64,000 bases of DNA from Phytophthora quininea (GCA_011947345.1 JAAVTG010000848.1:26029-90028); one strand, 5' to 3'; shown: positions 33,304 to 43,897, counted from the stretch's first letter. The notes: generated from the letters alone by a model not told the origin. Translations and numbers: made by a program.

Positions 33304-34875
33304 ATGAAAGTGGAGTGGCTTTCTCCTGTGACGGTCACGGCGTCCTGCGTGGCGGCAATTCTCGTCTACTTGGCAGTGCCATCAGCTCACGATCGAGCTG
33401 TGAAGCACCTGCCGACGGTGTCGGGAGACCTGCCAGTCTTGCGGAACACGTTGGAAGTGATCCGAGCGCAGAAGTCGGGCAGGTTCTTGGACTGGTTCCT
33501 TCACTACTGCAAGAAGTACCAGGGCAAACCTTGGTATCTCCGCGTTCTTGGCAAGGATCCGGCTGTGGTCATCTGCTGTCCGGAAGGGTTCGAAGACGTG
33601 CTCAAGACCCAGTTCGATGCGTTCGACAAGAGCTACTTTGTGTCGCAGGCTCTGTACGACGTCGTGGGGCAGGGCATCTTCGCCATCAGTGGACCGTTGT
33701 GGCACCACCAGCGCAAGACTGCCAGTCACTTGTTCTCGGCCCAGATGATGCAGTACGCGATGGACGAAGTGGTGCCGGTCAAGTGCAAGGAACTGAGCAA
33801 ACGACTCGACGCTGTTGCCCAGCAAGACGATGAGAAAGACCGAGTGGTGAGTCTGAAGAGACTACTGGATCTCTACACCATGGACATCTTTGCCAAAGTA
33901 GGCTTTGGCGTGGACTTGCACGGCGTCGAGGAAGACCAGAACGCAGAGCTGCTAGATACCTTCGAGCGTCAGTCTTACCGGGTGTTGCATCGCATCCAGC
34001 AGCCGATTTGGTGGTGGAAGCTGCTGCGGTTTCTCAACATCGGACCGGAGAAGCAGCTCGCGCAAGACGTCAAAGTGACGGACGATCTCGTGTACGGCGT
34101 CATCTCGAGCTCCATCGAGGAGAAGAACCGCAATAAGGACGGAGGCGCGAGGAAAGACCTGGTATCTCTGTTCATCGACAAGTCCGAGGTCGAATACACC
34201 AAGGGCGTGCACACCACCAAGGACTTGAAGTTGATGCGCGACTTCGTCTTGAGCTTCCTAGCTGCAGGGAGAGACACGACGGCGCAGACGATGTCGTGGG
34301 TCGTGCTCATGTTGAATCGGTACCCGACGGTTCTGACGCGCGTCCGACAGGAACTCAAGGACAAGTTCCCAGGCTTGGCGAGTGGTAAGATGGCCACTCC
34401 GACCATCGAAGAGAGTCAGCAGCTTGTGTTCCTGGAGGCGACAATTCGAGAGACTCTCAGACTTTTCCCTGTGGTTGCCATCACCGGACGCTCCGCTACG
34501 CGAGACGTTCGTCTGTACGATGGCACTTTGATTAAGAAAGGCATGCGTGTGGTCTTGCCTCACTACGCTATGGGCCGCATGGCCAACGTGTGGGGTCCTG
34601 ACGTGGACGAGTTTAAGCCAGACCGGTGGATCGACCCCGAGACGGGAAAGATCAAGGTCGTGTCGCCGTTCAAGTACTCGGTGTTTCTTGGCGGCCCGCG
34701 TGCCTGCATGGGCATGAAGTTCGCACTGGCCGAGATGAAAATCTCGCTCGCGTCGATGCTAAGCAAGTTCGATTTCAAGACTGTGAGAGACCCCTTCGAC
34801 TTCACGTATAGTACTGCGCTCACGCTGCAGATCAAAGGCTCGCTGGACGTCGTGGTCTCTCGCCTTGAGGCCTAA
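33304..34875 (+). CDS. Cytochrome P450, copy 3
   Basis: Intact, intronless, 523 residues. Start at ATG 33304 (MKVEWLSPVTVTASCVAAIL, membrane anchor); the frame is open upstream to 33250 without a better start. AGRDTTAQTM, ExxR in IRETLRLFP, FKPDRWIDP and heme loop FLGGPRACMG are present. Most like copy 4 in the C-terminal half (FDFTYSTALTLQIKGSLDVV versus the same region of copy 4). Lies 92 bp after copy 2 and 158 bp before copy 4, in head-to-tail order, the layout expected of tandem duplication. Likely ER-bound hydroxylase of fatty acid-like substrates; that is family inference. Confidence 0.94.
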   Translation: MKVEWLSPVTVTASCVAAILVYLAVPSAHDRAVKHLPTVSGDLPVLRNTLEVIRAQKSGRFLDWFLHYCKKYQGKPWYLRVLGKDPAVVICCPEGFEDVLKTQFDAFDKSYFVSQALYDVVGQGIFAISGPLWHHQRKTASHLFSAQMMQYAMDEVVPVKCKELSKRLDAVAQQDDEKDRVVSLKRLLDLYTMDIFAKVGFGVDLHGVEEDQNAELLDTFERQSYRVLHRIQQPIWWWKLLRFLNIGPEKQLAQDVKVTDDLVYGVISSSIEEKNRNKDGGARKDLVSLFIDKSEVEYTKGVHTTKDLKLMRDFVLSFLAAGRDTTAQTMSWVVLMLNRYPTVLTRVRQELKDKFPGLASGKMATPTIEESQQLVFLEATIRETLRLFPVVAITGRSATRDVRLYDGTLIKKGMRVVLPHYAMGRMANVWGPDVDEFKPDRWIDPETGKIKVVSPFKYSVFLGGPRACMGMKFALAEMKISLASMLSKFDFKTVRDPFDFTYSTALTLQIKGSLDVVVSRLEA

Positions 34876-34921
34876 AGGGGAAGATCTGGCAAACTCAAAG
34901 GTGATGTGGTGGTTGGAATCG

Positions 34922-34934
34922 AAAAAAAAAAAAA
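34922..34934 (+). repeat. Poly(A) tract between P450 copies 3 and 4
   Basis: A run of about 13 A shortly after the copy 3 stop. It may be part of the 3' untranslated region. Too short to call a retro-insertion, as no target duplication is seen. Confidence 0.5.
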
Positions 34935-35033
34935 TACAGTCGAAGTTGCAAAGTTGAGTCGTTGCTGCGACAAGGTTCTCGCCCACCAACCTAACGGTTT
35001 GGACAACGCCAACGAGTTCATTGTGCAATCAAG

Positions 35034-36602
35034 ATGTCCCTGTCCGAGAGCTTTCTACGTGTGTGGTTGATTCTATTCATCATCTGCTTCATCTTGTTGG
35101 TGTCGTTCCATGCGATCCCGTCCAAGCAAGCTCGAGCGGTCATGCATCTGCCCAAACCTCCAGGATACTTGCCAGTGTTGGGGAACACACTGCTTGTGGC
35201 ACGAGTTCAACTTTCTGGCCGCTTCCACGACTGGGCCTTTAAGAACTGCTGCAAGTGGCAGGGCCAACCGTGGTGCATGCACATACTTGGTAAAGCGCCA
35301 ACCGTGTTCGTGTGTTCTCCAGAAGCTTTCGAAGACGTTCAGAAACTACAGAGCGAGGCGTTCGGCAAGAATCCCCTATTTACTGAGGCAGCAGCGGAGG
35401 TTCTTGGGCAAGGGATTTTCGCGATTAGCGGGCCGCTGTGGCAACATCAACGCAAAATCGCTGGCCGGTTGTTTTCGCCCGCAATGATCCAGCACGCCAT
35501 GAACTTTGTTGTGCCCAAGAAATGTGCGAAGCTCATGGATAAGCTGGACGACGCAGCCAGCCAAGACGAGGTTATCGACCGCACGGTGAGCTTGAAGTGG
35601 CTGCTGGATTTGTTCACGATGGACGTCTTCTGCCAGGTTGGATTTGGCGTTGAGATGAATGGGCTGGAGACCACGAAAGTTGTTACTGTTCTGCAGTCCT
35701 TGCAACGATCGTCGATTCGCATTGTTGCCCGCATTTTGGAGCCTAGCTGGTATCGGAAGATGCTACGCTTTCTCAACGTCGGCGCCGAGAAGCAACTGGT
35801 TGAGGACATGAAGCGTGTCAACGATTTTGTCTACACAGCGATCGCTCGTTCGGTACAAGAGAAGACGAACACTAGTGACGACATCTATCGAAGTTCTCGC
35901 ATGGATTTAGTTTCTCTCTTTCTTGATCAGGAAGCAAAGTACGAACCGAAGAAACTACGAGACTTCCTCATCAGCTTCTTGGCAGCGGGGCAGGACACGA
36001 CGTCAACAGCGATGACGTGGTTTGTGTTGATGATCAACCGATACCCGAAGGTATTGGAACGCGTGCGAGAAGAGATGAAGACTGAGCTGCCTGACCTGAT
36101 GAATGGAACGAAACAAGTTCCAAGCCTAGAGGATTGTCATGGACTAGTCTACTTGGACGCTGCGATCAGAGAAACTCTACGGTTGTTTCCAGTCGCTCCA
36201 ATCAGTGGACGTACAGCTACGCGTGATGTGACCCTGCAAGACGGGACGTTCCTCCTGAAGGGCACTTCCGTGCACATGCCTCACTACTCGCTGGGTCGAA
36301 TGAAAACTGTATGGGGCTCTGATGCCGAAGAATTCAAACCGGAGCGATGGATTGACCCCAGCACAGGAAAGTTACTTGCTGTGTCGCCGTTCAAGTTCTC
36401 TGCGTTTTACGGAGGCCCGCACACGTGTCTGGGGATGAAGTTCGCGCTGTCGGAGATTAAAATCACACTGGCGGCATTACTGAGTCGCTTTGACTTAAAA
36501 ACGTCGCGGGATCCGTTCGACTACACGTATGAGATGGCTCTCTCACTGCGGATCAAAGGTGGCATCGATGTGGTTGTGTCTCGCCTGGACGAAACCAAGT
36601 AG
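35034..36602 (+). CDS. Cytochrome P450, copy 4
   Basis: Intact, intronless, 522 residues, start MSLSESFLRVWLILFIICFI with a membrane anchor. Helix I AGQDTTST, ExxR in IRETLRLFP, FKPERWIDP. The heme loop reads FYGGPHTCLG: His stands where Arg is usual two residues before the Cys ligand. That position contacts a heme propionate; His is tolerated in the general P450 signature but differs from its three neighbours. The Cys ligand is kept. Substrate unknown. Last member of the cluster. Confidence 0.93.
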   Translation: MSLSESFLRVWLILFIICFILLVSFHAIPSKQARAVMHLPKPPGYLPVLGNTLLVARVQLSGRFHDWAFKNCCKWQGQPWCMHILGKAPTVFVCSPEAFEDVQKLQSEAFGKNPLFTEAAAEVLGQGIFAISGPLWQHQRKIAGRLFSPAMIQHAMNFVVPKKCAKLMDKLDDAASQDEVIDRTVSLKWLLDLFTMDVFCQVGFGVEMNGLETTKVVTVLQSLQRSSIRIVARILEPSWYRKMLRFLNVGAEKQLVEDMKRVNDFVYTAIARSVQEKTNTSDDIYRSSRMDLVSLFLDQEAKYEPKKLRDFLISFLAAGQDTTSTAMTWFVLMINRYPKVLERVREEMKTELPDLMNGTKQVPSLEDCHGLVYLDAAIRETLRLFPVAPISGRTATRDVTLQDGTFLLKGTSVHMPHYSLGRMKTVWGSDAEEFKPERWIDPSTGKLLAVSPFKFSAFYGGPHTCLGMKFALSEIKITLAALLSRFDLKTSRDPFDYTYEMALSLRIKGGIDVVVSRLDETK

Positions 36603-36689
36603 GTGGAATCAGCGAGTGGGCAGTGTATTCACAGGATTAACGATCACAGAATACGAAAAATGAACAAGTCTGTCGAACTAACTAAGCGT

Positions 36690-36850
36690 CCGACTTAAGG
36701 GCACGGGCACTCGCAGTTTTCCGAGAACCCGTAGTCGTAGTTGCCCACCGTGACGAAGAACGAGATGACGAGTCGGCGTTGACGGCGCACCGTGCCGGTG
36801 ATCGGGTTGACAGCACATCCGTGTGCTTCCACAGCGTGCCGCGCTAGAAG
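36690..36850 (-). pseudogene. Copper amine oxidase C-terminal fragment
   Basis: On the minus strand a frame reads NVLLARHAVEAHGCAVNPIT then RRQRRLVISFFVTVGNYDYGF. The second part closely follows the copper amine oxidase signature (R-x-R-x-L-V-I-S-F-x-x-T-V-G-N-Y-x-Y-G-F) before the Trp-Tyr-Asp-Gly strand. The frame then degenerates and stops at 36695. Only about 45 residues of an enzyme that is normally 650 or more remain, so this is a relic. It lies in the 5' region of the permease gene on the other strand. The assignment rests on one motif. Confidence 0.5.
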
Positions 36851-36862
36851 CACATTCCAGCC

Positions 36863-38257
36863 ATGTCGACAGTATTTCCATCCGTCGACGGTCTTCAAAC
36901 AGAGACCGAGAGCCACCGGTATGCCAAAACGCCACACCTGTGGGCCCTCGGGGTCGGCGCCGTCATCGGTGGCGAGTTCTACGGCTGGCAGTCTTCACTC
37001 ATTGCCGGGTTCGACGATCTCTTCGTGCTGCTGGTCTTCGTGACGGTGCTCTACACGCTGCTGACCTTCTCGATCGCGGAAATGTCGGCGACGATCCCGT
37101 CGGGTGGCGGCTCCTACGTCTTCTCCCTGCACGGGATCGGCCCGCGTGCTGCCTACCTCGCCGGCTTGGCCGAGACGACCAAAGTACTCGCTACAGTTGC
37201 GACCACCATCTTCGGCATCTTCCTGTACCTGGACGCCCTATTCGGCCTGAACTCCAACTACGAGCCGCTGTGGTGGATTGGCTTCAACGTGGTGTTCGTA
37301 TCGCTCCACATCATGGGCGTCGAGGCCACGTTCCGTGTGCAGGTGTTCGCCACGGCGCTGTCCACCATCATGCTCGTCGTCTTCTGCGTCGGAGCCTTCA
37401 CGAAACTCGACTACACCACGTGGGTAGTCGATCAGAACTGGGAGTGGGCGTCTTTCAATGACACCGTCCAGGGCATCTCGTTCACGCTGTGGTTCTACTA
37501 CGGCATCGAAGAGCTGCCTCTCGCGGTGGACGAGGCCATTGAGCCTGAGAAGAAGAACATCCCTCGCGGAATTATCTGGTCGATGGCCACGCTCGTCGTC
37601 TTGGCCGCGCTCACTCGTGTCTGCAGCCCGCTCATCTATCCTGGGGTTGCTGCTGTCTACCAGACCACGGCGCCGTTGGTCACTGGTTATAAGAGCGTCT
37701 CCGGCGACAACAGCACCATCGTCAGGTTCACGTGGCTCACGGTGATCGGTATGATCTCTGGCACGCACTCGTTCGTGTACTACACAAGTCGCTTGGTCTA
37801 CGCCATCGCCTACAACGGATACCTGCCGCAGTTCCTCACCAAGGTGCACCCGACGCGGGGTTCGGCCTACGCCGCTCTCATCACGGGCGCGGTCGTCAAC
37901 CAGGTCCTCGCTATTATCCTCTTCTACATCGTCGGAATCGTCGACTTGGGCACCGTGTTGATCAACCTGGCGCTGCTTGGGGCGCTCATCTCATACGGTT
38001 TCCAGTTGGTGTCTTTCATCCTGCTTCGAGTCCACCAGACCAACCGACCGCGACCGTATCGCAGTCCGTTCGGCATCCCTGGAGCGGTGATCTGCCTCTT
38101 TCTTTGCTTGTTGTGCTTCGCCGCCATCGTCTACAGCGGCACGTCCAGCGACAACCTCCTGATCGCTGTTATCACCGCCGTCATTATGTTTGCCATCGGC
38201 ACGGGCTACTTCTTCGTGGCCGTGCTGCCACGGCTGAAGAGCGACAAGTTCAGCTAA
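36863..38257 (+). CDS. APC-superfamily amino acid/amine permease
   Basis: Intronless, intact, 464 residues. MSTVFPSVDG is followed by HLWALGVGAVIGGEFYGW, the unwound first membrane helix of APC transporters (G-V-G-A-V-I-G-G), then AEMSATIPSGGGSYVFSL, GIEELPLAVDEAIEPEKKNI, SRLVYAIAYNGYLP and a C-terminal half with regularly spaced hydrophobic spans, about twelve in all. The GGEFYGW and E-E-L-P-L-A-x-(D/E)-E-A wording resembles ethanolamine permeases and related cation symporters. It would import amines or amino acids across the plasma membrane; the substrate is inferred. GC-rich third positions, like the neighbouring P450 genes. Confidence 0.85.
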   Translation: MSTVFPSVDGLQTETESHRYAKTPHLWALGVGAVIGGEFYGWQSSLIAGFDDLFVLLVFVTVLYTLLTFSIAEMSATIPSGGGSYVFSLHGIGPRAAYLAGLAETTKVLATVATTIFGIFLYLDALFGLNSNYEPLWWIGFNVVFVSLHIMGVEATFRVQVFATALSTIMLVVFCVGAFTKLDYTTWVVDQNWEWASFNDTVQGISFTLWFYYGIEELPLAVDEAIEPEKKNIPRGIIWSMATLVVLAALTRVCSPLIYPGVAAVYQTTAPLVTGYKSVSGDNSTIVRFTWLTVIGMISGTHSFVYYTSRLVYAIAYNGYLPQFLTKVHPTRGSAYAALITGAVVNQVLAIILFYIVGIVDLGTVLINLALLGALISYGFQLVSFILLRVHQTNRPRPYRSPFGIPGAVICLFLCLLCFAAIVYSGTSSDNLLIAVITAVIMFAIGTGYFFVAVLPRLKSDKFS

Positions 38258-39649
38258 ATCTCCCCAAGAGCATGCGCCAGAACTTGATCAGCGCTCAGAG
38301 CAGCGTGTAAAGCCCCTCGACTTGTAGGACCCCGGTTTGGTCGTGTGCAAATAGCCATTTCCCATTTCTCGTCTCGATTGTCCGGTGCGACTTGATGCTA
38401 GCTGTCAAGAAGACGTTCTCGGTTGTCCCGGAAGCAGTCGTGGCGAAGGTTTTCCTGGCGAAGAAGGCGGACGGACTTTAGGTGTGGCTGAGTTTGCAAA
38501 ACAAGAAGCGAGGAGAGTAAGACGGACAGGATCGTTTTGTTGAAATTGGGGCAGAAGCGAAAGAGACGCATTGATTTCATACACGACTTGTTTTCTTTTC
38601 CTGTGTCGTCGATTAAGGTGGCAATGCGAACTCCTCCTGAGCTCTTGCTCGACTTGAAGTCCAAAACGTGCACCACGTAATTTTTATTGGCGGTGCTGCA
38701 CGTTGCCCAATTGCGCGTGTCGCATGACACTCCATCAAGGATAAATAGTAGGCAAGATTTAGTATTCGTCCTGTCGAGTATTATTACTACTATTGTCCGT
38801 TTCATTCGTTTTGCCGCGATAGTAAGTAGGACCTGCTAATCTGACTTTGACACGAGTGCTGGCTTGCTAGAGTACCGCTAACTTAAATTGCTTCTCTGGG
38901 AAGCTAATTTCCGCACATCAGTCAACACTGCCATTCGCTGGTGGGCTGGAAGAAGCGCGCTAACATTTTTCGTGAGTGATTTATAATCGAATCGCAATGC
39001 ACTGCTGCGTCCAAAGTGTTGGGTAGATCTGGGAAACGTTCTTTGATGCACTTATCTCGTCAAAGTAAGACAAGGATGCAGCTTGACGTACTCGCCAACA
39101 AAAGCATTAACTTCTCGTGGCCACCGAGATGCCATTTGGACTGGAAGAGCTTTATCCACGTTGCCTGTAGTCTGAAATTGGCTCATCCATCTACCGAGTG
39201 CGCGCTGAAATTCCAAGCACTAATGAGACGGTTCCGATCGGAATACTATGAGCGTACAGCCAGCGCAAGTCATCAGAGAATGTCATCGCCGAAAAACGCC
39301 GAATAGCCTGGTCGAAAGCGGCATTCGGGGTAGACCTCACAGTCTGAGGATTAGAGTTTAGTCGGAGTCTGCTAAAGCGATAGGATAGTCGATTCCAGCT
39401 GCTGCTTAAACTTGGAGCAAAACGTTCGCTTTGCCAAAACTGCCGTGACTGACAACAAATAGTAACATCACAATATGATATTAAAACGTTCACATCTGCA
39501 ATACTTGTAGTATACTGCTTTAGTACTATGCACTCCATCCCACTGTTTTCAAATGGGTTCTTTTTTGCATACCCAATTTTTTGCCACAACTGATACGGCC
39601 CACTCGCCAAAGACACTCGCTACCGTTACTCGACTCGACTCGGCCATTG
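38258..39649. other. 1.4-kb intergenic region with two orphan frames
   Basis: No confident gene. On the minus strand 38398-38805 is open (135 codons) and contains LFILDGVSCDTRNWATC and a Lys/Ser-rich stretch, which may be a transposase fragment but I cannot name it. On the plus strand 39016-39306 (96 codons) has WKSFIHVACSLKLAHPS and ECALKFQALMRRFRSEYYER, resembling a Myb/SANT-like DNA-binding fragment of transposon origin; this is a weak guess. Sequence from 39360 to 39560 is AT-rich. The last part holds the promoter of the TLC-domain gene. Confidence 0.3.
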
Positions 39650-40771
39650 ATGGTGAACGCTGCGCAGAGTGCTCACGTGCTGCTGGGCTCCGTGTGCTTC
39701 TTCGCGCTCGTGTTCTCGCTGGCCAACCGCCTGTCGTATCGCCACCTGAAGGTCTACCGAGAGTTCTCCGTGCCGGAGCAAGGCGACTGGTGCTCACGGT
39801 GCGTTCTACGGAACCTTTTGAGCACATGAGACCGTCGAATGCACTAACCAAACCTCGCTGCTGCTGCAACAGAGTCAACTCGTCCATCCACGCAGTGGTG
39901 ATCGTCACTGGCATGATCTACACGTTCGTACACCAGCAATGGGATGACGATTTGCTGCCTCTCAACGACACGCAGCTCACCTCGACGCTCTTCTCCTTCT
40001 GTACGTCAGACGCTGTTCTGCTGCTCGCGTTTAGCTAGCTAACATTGTTGTTGTTGTTGATGCAGCTTGCGGCTACTTTCTGTTCGATCTGATCGTGCTG
40101 GTGCGATGGCAAGTGCCTCTTTGGAGGGTGTTTGTCATTCACCACATCGTGGCTGCGTACGTCGCGGTTCTCTTCTTTAGTTTACTTGTTTGGAGGTGAA
40201 ACTAATAACTGCCTGCTGCTGCAGTCTGCCGTACTTGATCTACACGATGCACTCGGGCTGCGGCATGGACCTGTACCTGCTGCAGCTGTTTCTGATGGTC
40301 GAGTTCGCCGTCATCCCGCTCAACATTGCGACCTTCCTGGAGCAGCTGGGCTACGGCAAGAGCAAACTGCACGCCTTCTTCTTCTACACCACATACGTGT
40401 TCTGGTTCGTGGCGCGAGTGATGCTGCCCATCTACAACGTCTACGTGCTCTGGACCAGGATCATCCCGGACGCCAGGGCGGCTCCGTTCTGCACGGTCCC
40501 TGCAGCTTTCTGTGGTCACATCATCGCCGCGTTTTGTGTCGGAGTGTTCGTGTTTGTCTGGACGCCAGACGTTCTGGCCAAGTGGCGGGTGCCGGTGCTG
40601 CAGATGGAGGAGTACCCGGACTATAAACTCACCTTACGCCAGTCCATGACGCCGCGCTCGAACCCCATCGCGACGCCGTCCAACAGCAATGGCAAGTGGG
40701 GAGCTAACTATGGCACCGCCTCGGGAAGTTCGACGAGGGAACCACAATGGACTGGGAAGTCGATTGTGTGA
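39650..40771 (+). CDS. TLC-domain membrane protein
   Basis: About 304 residues from four exons in phase: 39650-39798, 39873-40000, 40066-40156 and 40225-40771. The TLC (TRAM-LAG1-CLN8) fold is suggested by seven or so hydrophobic spans, the HAVVIVTGMIY helix, FLFDLIVLVRW, and VFVIHHIVAALPYLIY with the paired His typical of the domain, followed by LMVEFAVIPLNIATFLEQL. The C-terminal tail is Ser/Thr/Asn-rich and cytosolic (RSNPIATPSNSNGKWG). Family members include ceramide synthases and lipid sensors; the Lag1 HH-DD set is not complete here (no DD pair seen), so ceramide synthase activity is unlikely. It is more like the TMEM56/TLCD group. Confidence 0.8.
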
Positions 40772-41094
40772 TGGGAAATTGGACGCTGTGAAGGGTGAAT
40801 GGGGACGTGGAGTGCTGGGCTCTTCTTCGAATGGCGGCCCAGCGCAACGATTTTCAAATAAATAGGTAGGACCCAGTGCGAGGTGTGTGTGATTTTTGTG
40901 GAGACACCTCTCTAGCAGAGGTGAGTAGGTGGCGAATGCGTACTAGGCTGCCATCAAGTGAGAAACCATGGCTGAATAATGCACTGGTGCCTTGACGACG
41001 AGTATCAAATGTTTGCATTGTTCATTGTTGAAGCTGTACATTTATCGACTTCCCATAGATATTCTGCACTGTTATTGAAAGTAGAATGGATACT
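40772..41094. other. Intergenic between convergent genes
   Basis: About 320 bp between the TLC gene (+) and transporter A (-). AATAAATA at 40857-40864 could serve as a polyadenylation signal for the TLC gene. Nothing else recognised. Confidence 0.35.
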
Positions 41095-42286
41095 TCACTC
41101 CTCGGTCTTCTTTGTTGCTTTTGTCGTTGCGGTTCCCTTCTTCGGCAGCACAATAAAGGAGGCGCTGGCAATGATAATGGCAGCGCCTATGACGCTAAAC
41201 ACGCTCACGTGCTCGCCAAGCAGTGCGATATCCCAAACCAGCACGAACACAACGTCGAGGTAGCGCATGACAGAGGCAATCCCAGCCTTGGACTGTTGGA
41301 AGCCCATGGTGAGGAAAACTTGGCCGGCGACGCAGAAGAAGCCGCTGCCGAACAGCGCCGCCATGAGGCCGAAATTGTCGGGCATGGAGAAACTCTGCCG
41401 ACAGACCAAACAGCAGTTAACCCTTGAGTTCGGGAAATATTTTGCGATTGAGACTCACCACGTCGAAGAACCACAGCGTCACGAGTGAGTACAGCAGTCC
41501 AAACAACAAAAAGTAGTGGTTGATGACCACGTAGTTGAGGTCCCTTAGTTGACGCATCGCAATGTACGAGCACGCCTGCATGACGGACCCGCCCAACGCA
41601 CAGAAAATGGCAAGCGGCGGCACGTCCTTGGATTCTTCCGCCTGGTCGAACAAGAAGGCCGGTCTCGTGACGAACAAGACGCCAACGTACGACACCAAGC
41701 AACTGAGGAAGTCTAAGCGCTCGATCGCTTCGCCCAGCACCAACGCGCCCTGTGAGTAGACAACACTACAGTAGTAAGACACACAACCAGAATTCTCCAT
41801 CTCTTCTGTTCAGGGTCTCACCAACATGAAGGTGACGATGGGGCTCGTGAAGATGATGACGACTGCATCCGTCAGCACCATCCTGGCCATGGCGTAGAAC
41901 TGGATGCTGATACCGAACGTGCCGAAGAAGCAGCGCCAGAAGAGCTGGCGGCGATGCTTGGGCGCCACCGCCAGACCGACCTTGTTGTGGTTAACCAGCG
42001 CCAGATTCAGAAGCCAGGCCACCGACGACCGCCAGAGAACCGTCTCGTGCGACGTCACTTTGCGACTCGCATACTTAACGCAGACGCGCATGAGGCTCAA
42101 GTTGAACGCAGCGAGGGCGATGAAGCCCAACGCTCGCGATCGGGGCGAGCGCCAGCCAGCGACCACAGCGGAGACCTTGGTCTTGGAGGCAACAGCATTG
42201 CCAGTGGGTTTCTCACCTTCGTCTGCGACTTGCACACGTACACAGGCACCCGAAGACGTCAGTTCGCTGCGCGCAGGGGCGATCAT
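41095..42286 (-). CDS. EamA/DMT-family transporter A
   Basis: Drug/metabolite transporter superfamily (EamA repeats; like SLC35G/YdcZ-type carriers), about 351 residues and ten membrane helices. Exons on the minus strand are 42286-41822, 41749-41459 and 41394-41095, joined in phase. Landmarks: ALGFIALAAFNLSLMRVCVK, SHETVLWRSS, RCFFGTFGISIQFYAMARM, LTDAVVIIFTSPIVTFML, GEAIERLDFLSC, LFVTRPAFLF, ALGGSVMQACSYIAMRQL, AGIASVMRYLDVVFV and GAAIIIASASFIVL. The intact, most divergent member of a five-gene local cluster. Shares a 374-bp divergent promoter with transporter B. Substrate unknown. Confidence 0.88.
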
Positions 42287-42660
42287 CACTGCTCGAGCGG
42301 AGTTCAGTCGGCGAATGACACAAGTTGCACTGACACGCACGAGTTTGTAAAGGATTCTGTACGTTGACCATTTAGTTCGGTGTCTCTAGTGAGGCTCGTC
42401 ACATGGTTGCTCAAGGCAAGGACGATCAACCTGCAACGCACCCTCGATGACCATTAATCTGCCTGCGATGGTGTCCGTAACGCGCTGACTGTAACATGCG
42501 GAAACTAACTAACTTGCCCGTTTCTCTCGGTTCATCTCAACGCGCAGATTGGAAGTCAAGCCCGCGGACTGACTGAAAATAGTGGGGCGACGCAACTACG
42601 TCCATGACACTTCTCATCTAGCGAGGCAAAGCTGCCGCGTTGGCCATTTCGGAAGTCGCC
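42287..42660. promoter_or_regulatory. Divergent promoter of transporters A and B
   Basis: 374 bp between divergent ATG codons of two paralogous transporters, so both promoters lie here. No known element recognised. Confidence 0.4.
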
Positions 42661-43897
42661 ATGTCTCTCTTCAAAGCTCGAGCGACGGCGGCGGTGTTTC
42701 CGAGGCCTCCTGGACCAGCTCCACCCGCCACTGACGCCAACGAAAAACTCAATGGAGACGCTGAAATCGACGGCAACAATCGAGACGATCTGCCGCTGCT
42801 GAAGGCCACCCCTGATGACAGCACCGTCAAAACCGAGGCTGACGATGCGAACGACGTGCAGAATGCCAAACCCACCGTCTGGAGCATGATCCAACGAGCC
42901 CAGGGCCTCGGGTTCCTCGTCTTCGCGGGTTTCAACTTCAGCATCGCCTCGATCTGCATCAAGTACGCCAGCCACCGAGTCACCTCGCACGAAACAGTCT
43001 TTTGGCGTATGTTCGTCGCTCTCATCATAAATGTGGTTTGGACTCGCTACAAAAAGAAAGCTGGTCATTGAGCCGAGATACCGAGGCGCTCTGCTCTTGC
43101 GCTGCTTTGTTGGCACTCTGGGCGTCAACCTTCAGTTCTACGCCATGTCGAAAATGGTGCTGACCGATGCCATCGTCATCATCATGACGAGTCCGATCTT
43201 CACCTTCTTCTTGGTAACGTTTCTAGACGATTTATGATTCTTCCTGTTGCTGACAATTCTGTTTGTTTGCAGGGTGCTGCTGTGCTTGCGGAGCCGATCA
43301 ATCGAATGGACTTTGTGGCCGGTATCACGTCGTTTCTCGGCGTCATGTTTGTCACGAGACCTGCTTTCTTATTCCCAGCGACTGCAGTCAGCACTGAGGC
43401 GCCACCACTCGCAGTGTATTGTGCAATTGGCGGGTCGCTCACCTCGGCGGTCGTCTACATCCTTCTACGACGACTCACCAAGGTCGAACCGCTGGCGATG
43501 ATCCACTACTTCTTCGTGTTCGGGACCTGCACGTCCATCGTGACGTTGTTAGTCCTAGGAGTGGTGAGTTGCTAACAACTTGTAGCTGAAGATGTTCACT
43601 TTAACTGGTGTCGTTGTATTACAGTCCGTCAGGGTCCCGTTGGAAGCGAAATTCCTCTTTTCCATCTTCGGGAGCGGGTTCTTCTCTTTCATCGGCCAGA
43701 TCTTCATGACACTAGGCTTTCAGCGCGAGAAGGCCGGCATTGCCTCCGTCATGCGCTACTTCGACGTGGTTTTCGTGGTGGTCATGGACGTTCTGATTCT
43801 CGGAGAAACGGTGAGCGTTTGGAGTTTGATCGGAGCTGCGATCATCATGGCAGGCGTGTCGATGATCGTGCTACGTCGCGCTCGGGAAAAGGAATGA
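42661..43897 (+). CDS. EamA/DMT-family transporter B
   Basis: About 371 residues. Exons 42661-43213, 43273-43563 and 43625-43897. It shares with the C copies LVFAGFNFSIASICIKYASH, SHETVFWRM, LQFYAMSKMVLTDAIVI, CAIGGSLTSAVVYILLRRL, SFIGQIFMTLGFQREKAGI and ASVMRYFDVVFVVVMDVL. Here the frame problem is an extra base: the A5 run at 43051-43055 should be A4, giving TRYKRKLVIEP, in line with RYKRQMLLLKP in the C copies. This is the one clear insertion outside the tandem copies. The intron present in the C copies just before the RYKR segment is missing here, so the paralogues differ by one intron. Confidence 0.85.

Noticed and set aside
33255..33833. 192-codon frame overlapping P450 copy 3
   Set aside because: Other-frame shadow; copy 3 has all P450 motifs in the main frame.
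34922..34934. Poly(A) tract as evidence of a retro-inserted gene
   Set aside because: All four P450 copies lack introns alike, and there is no target-site duplication around the tract.
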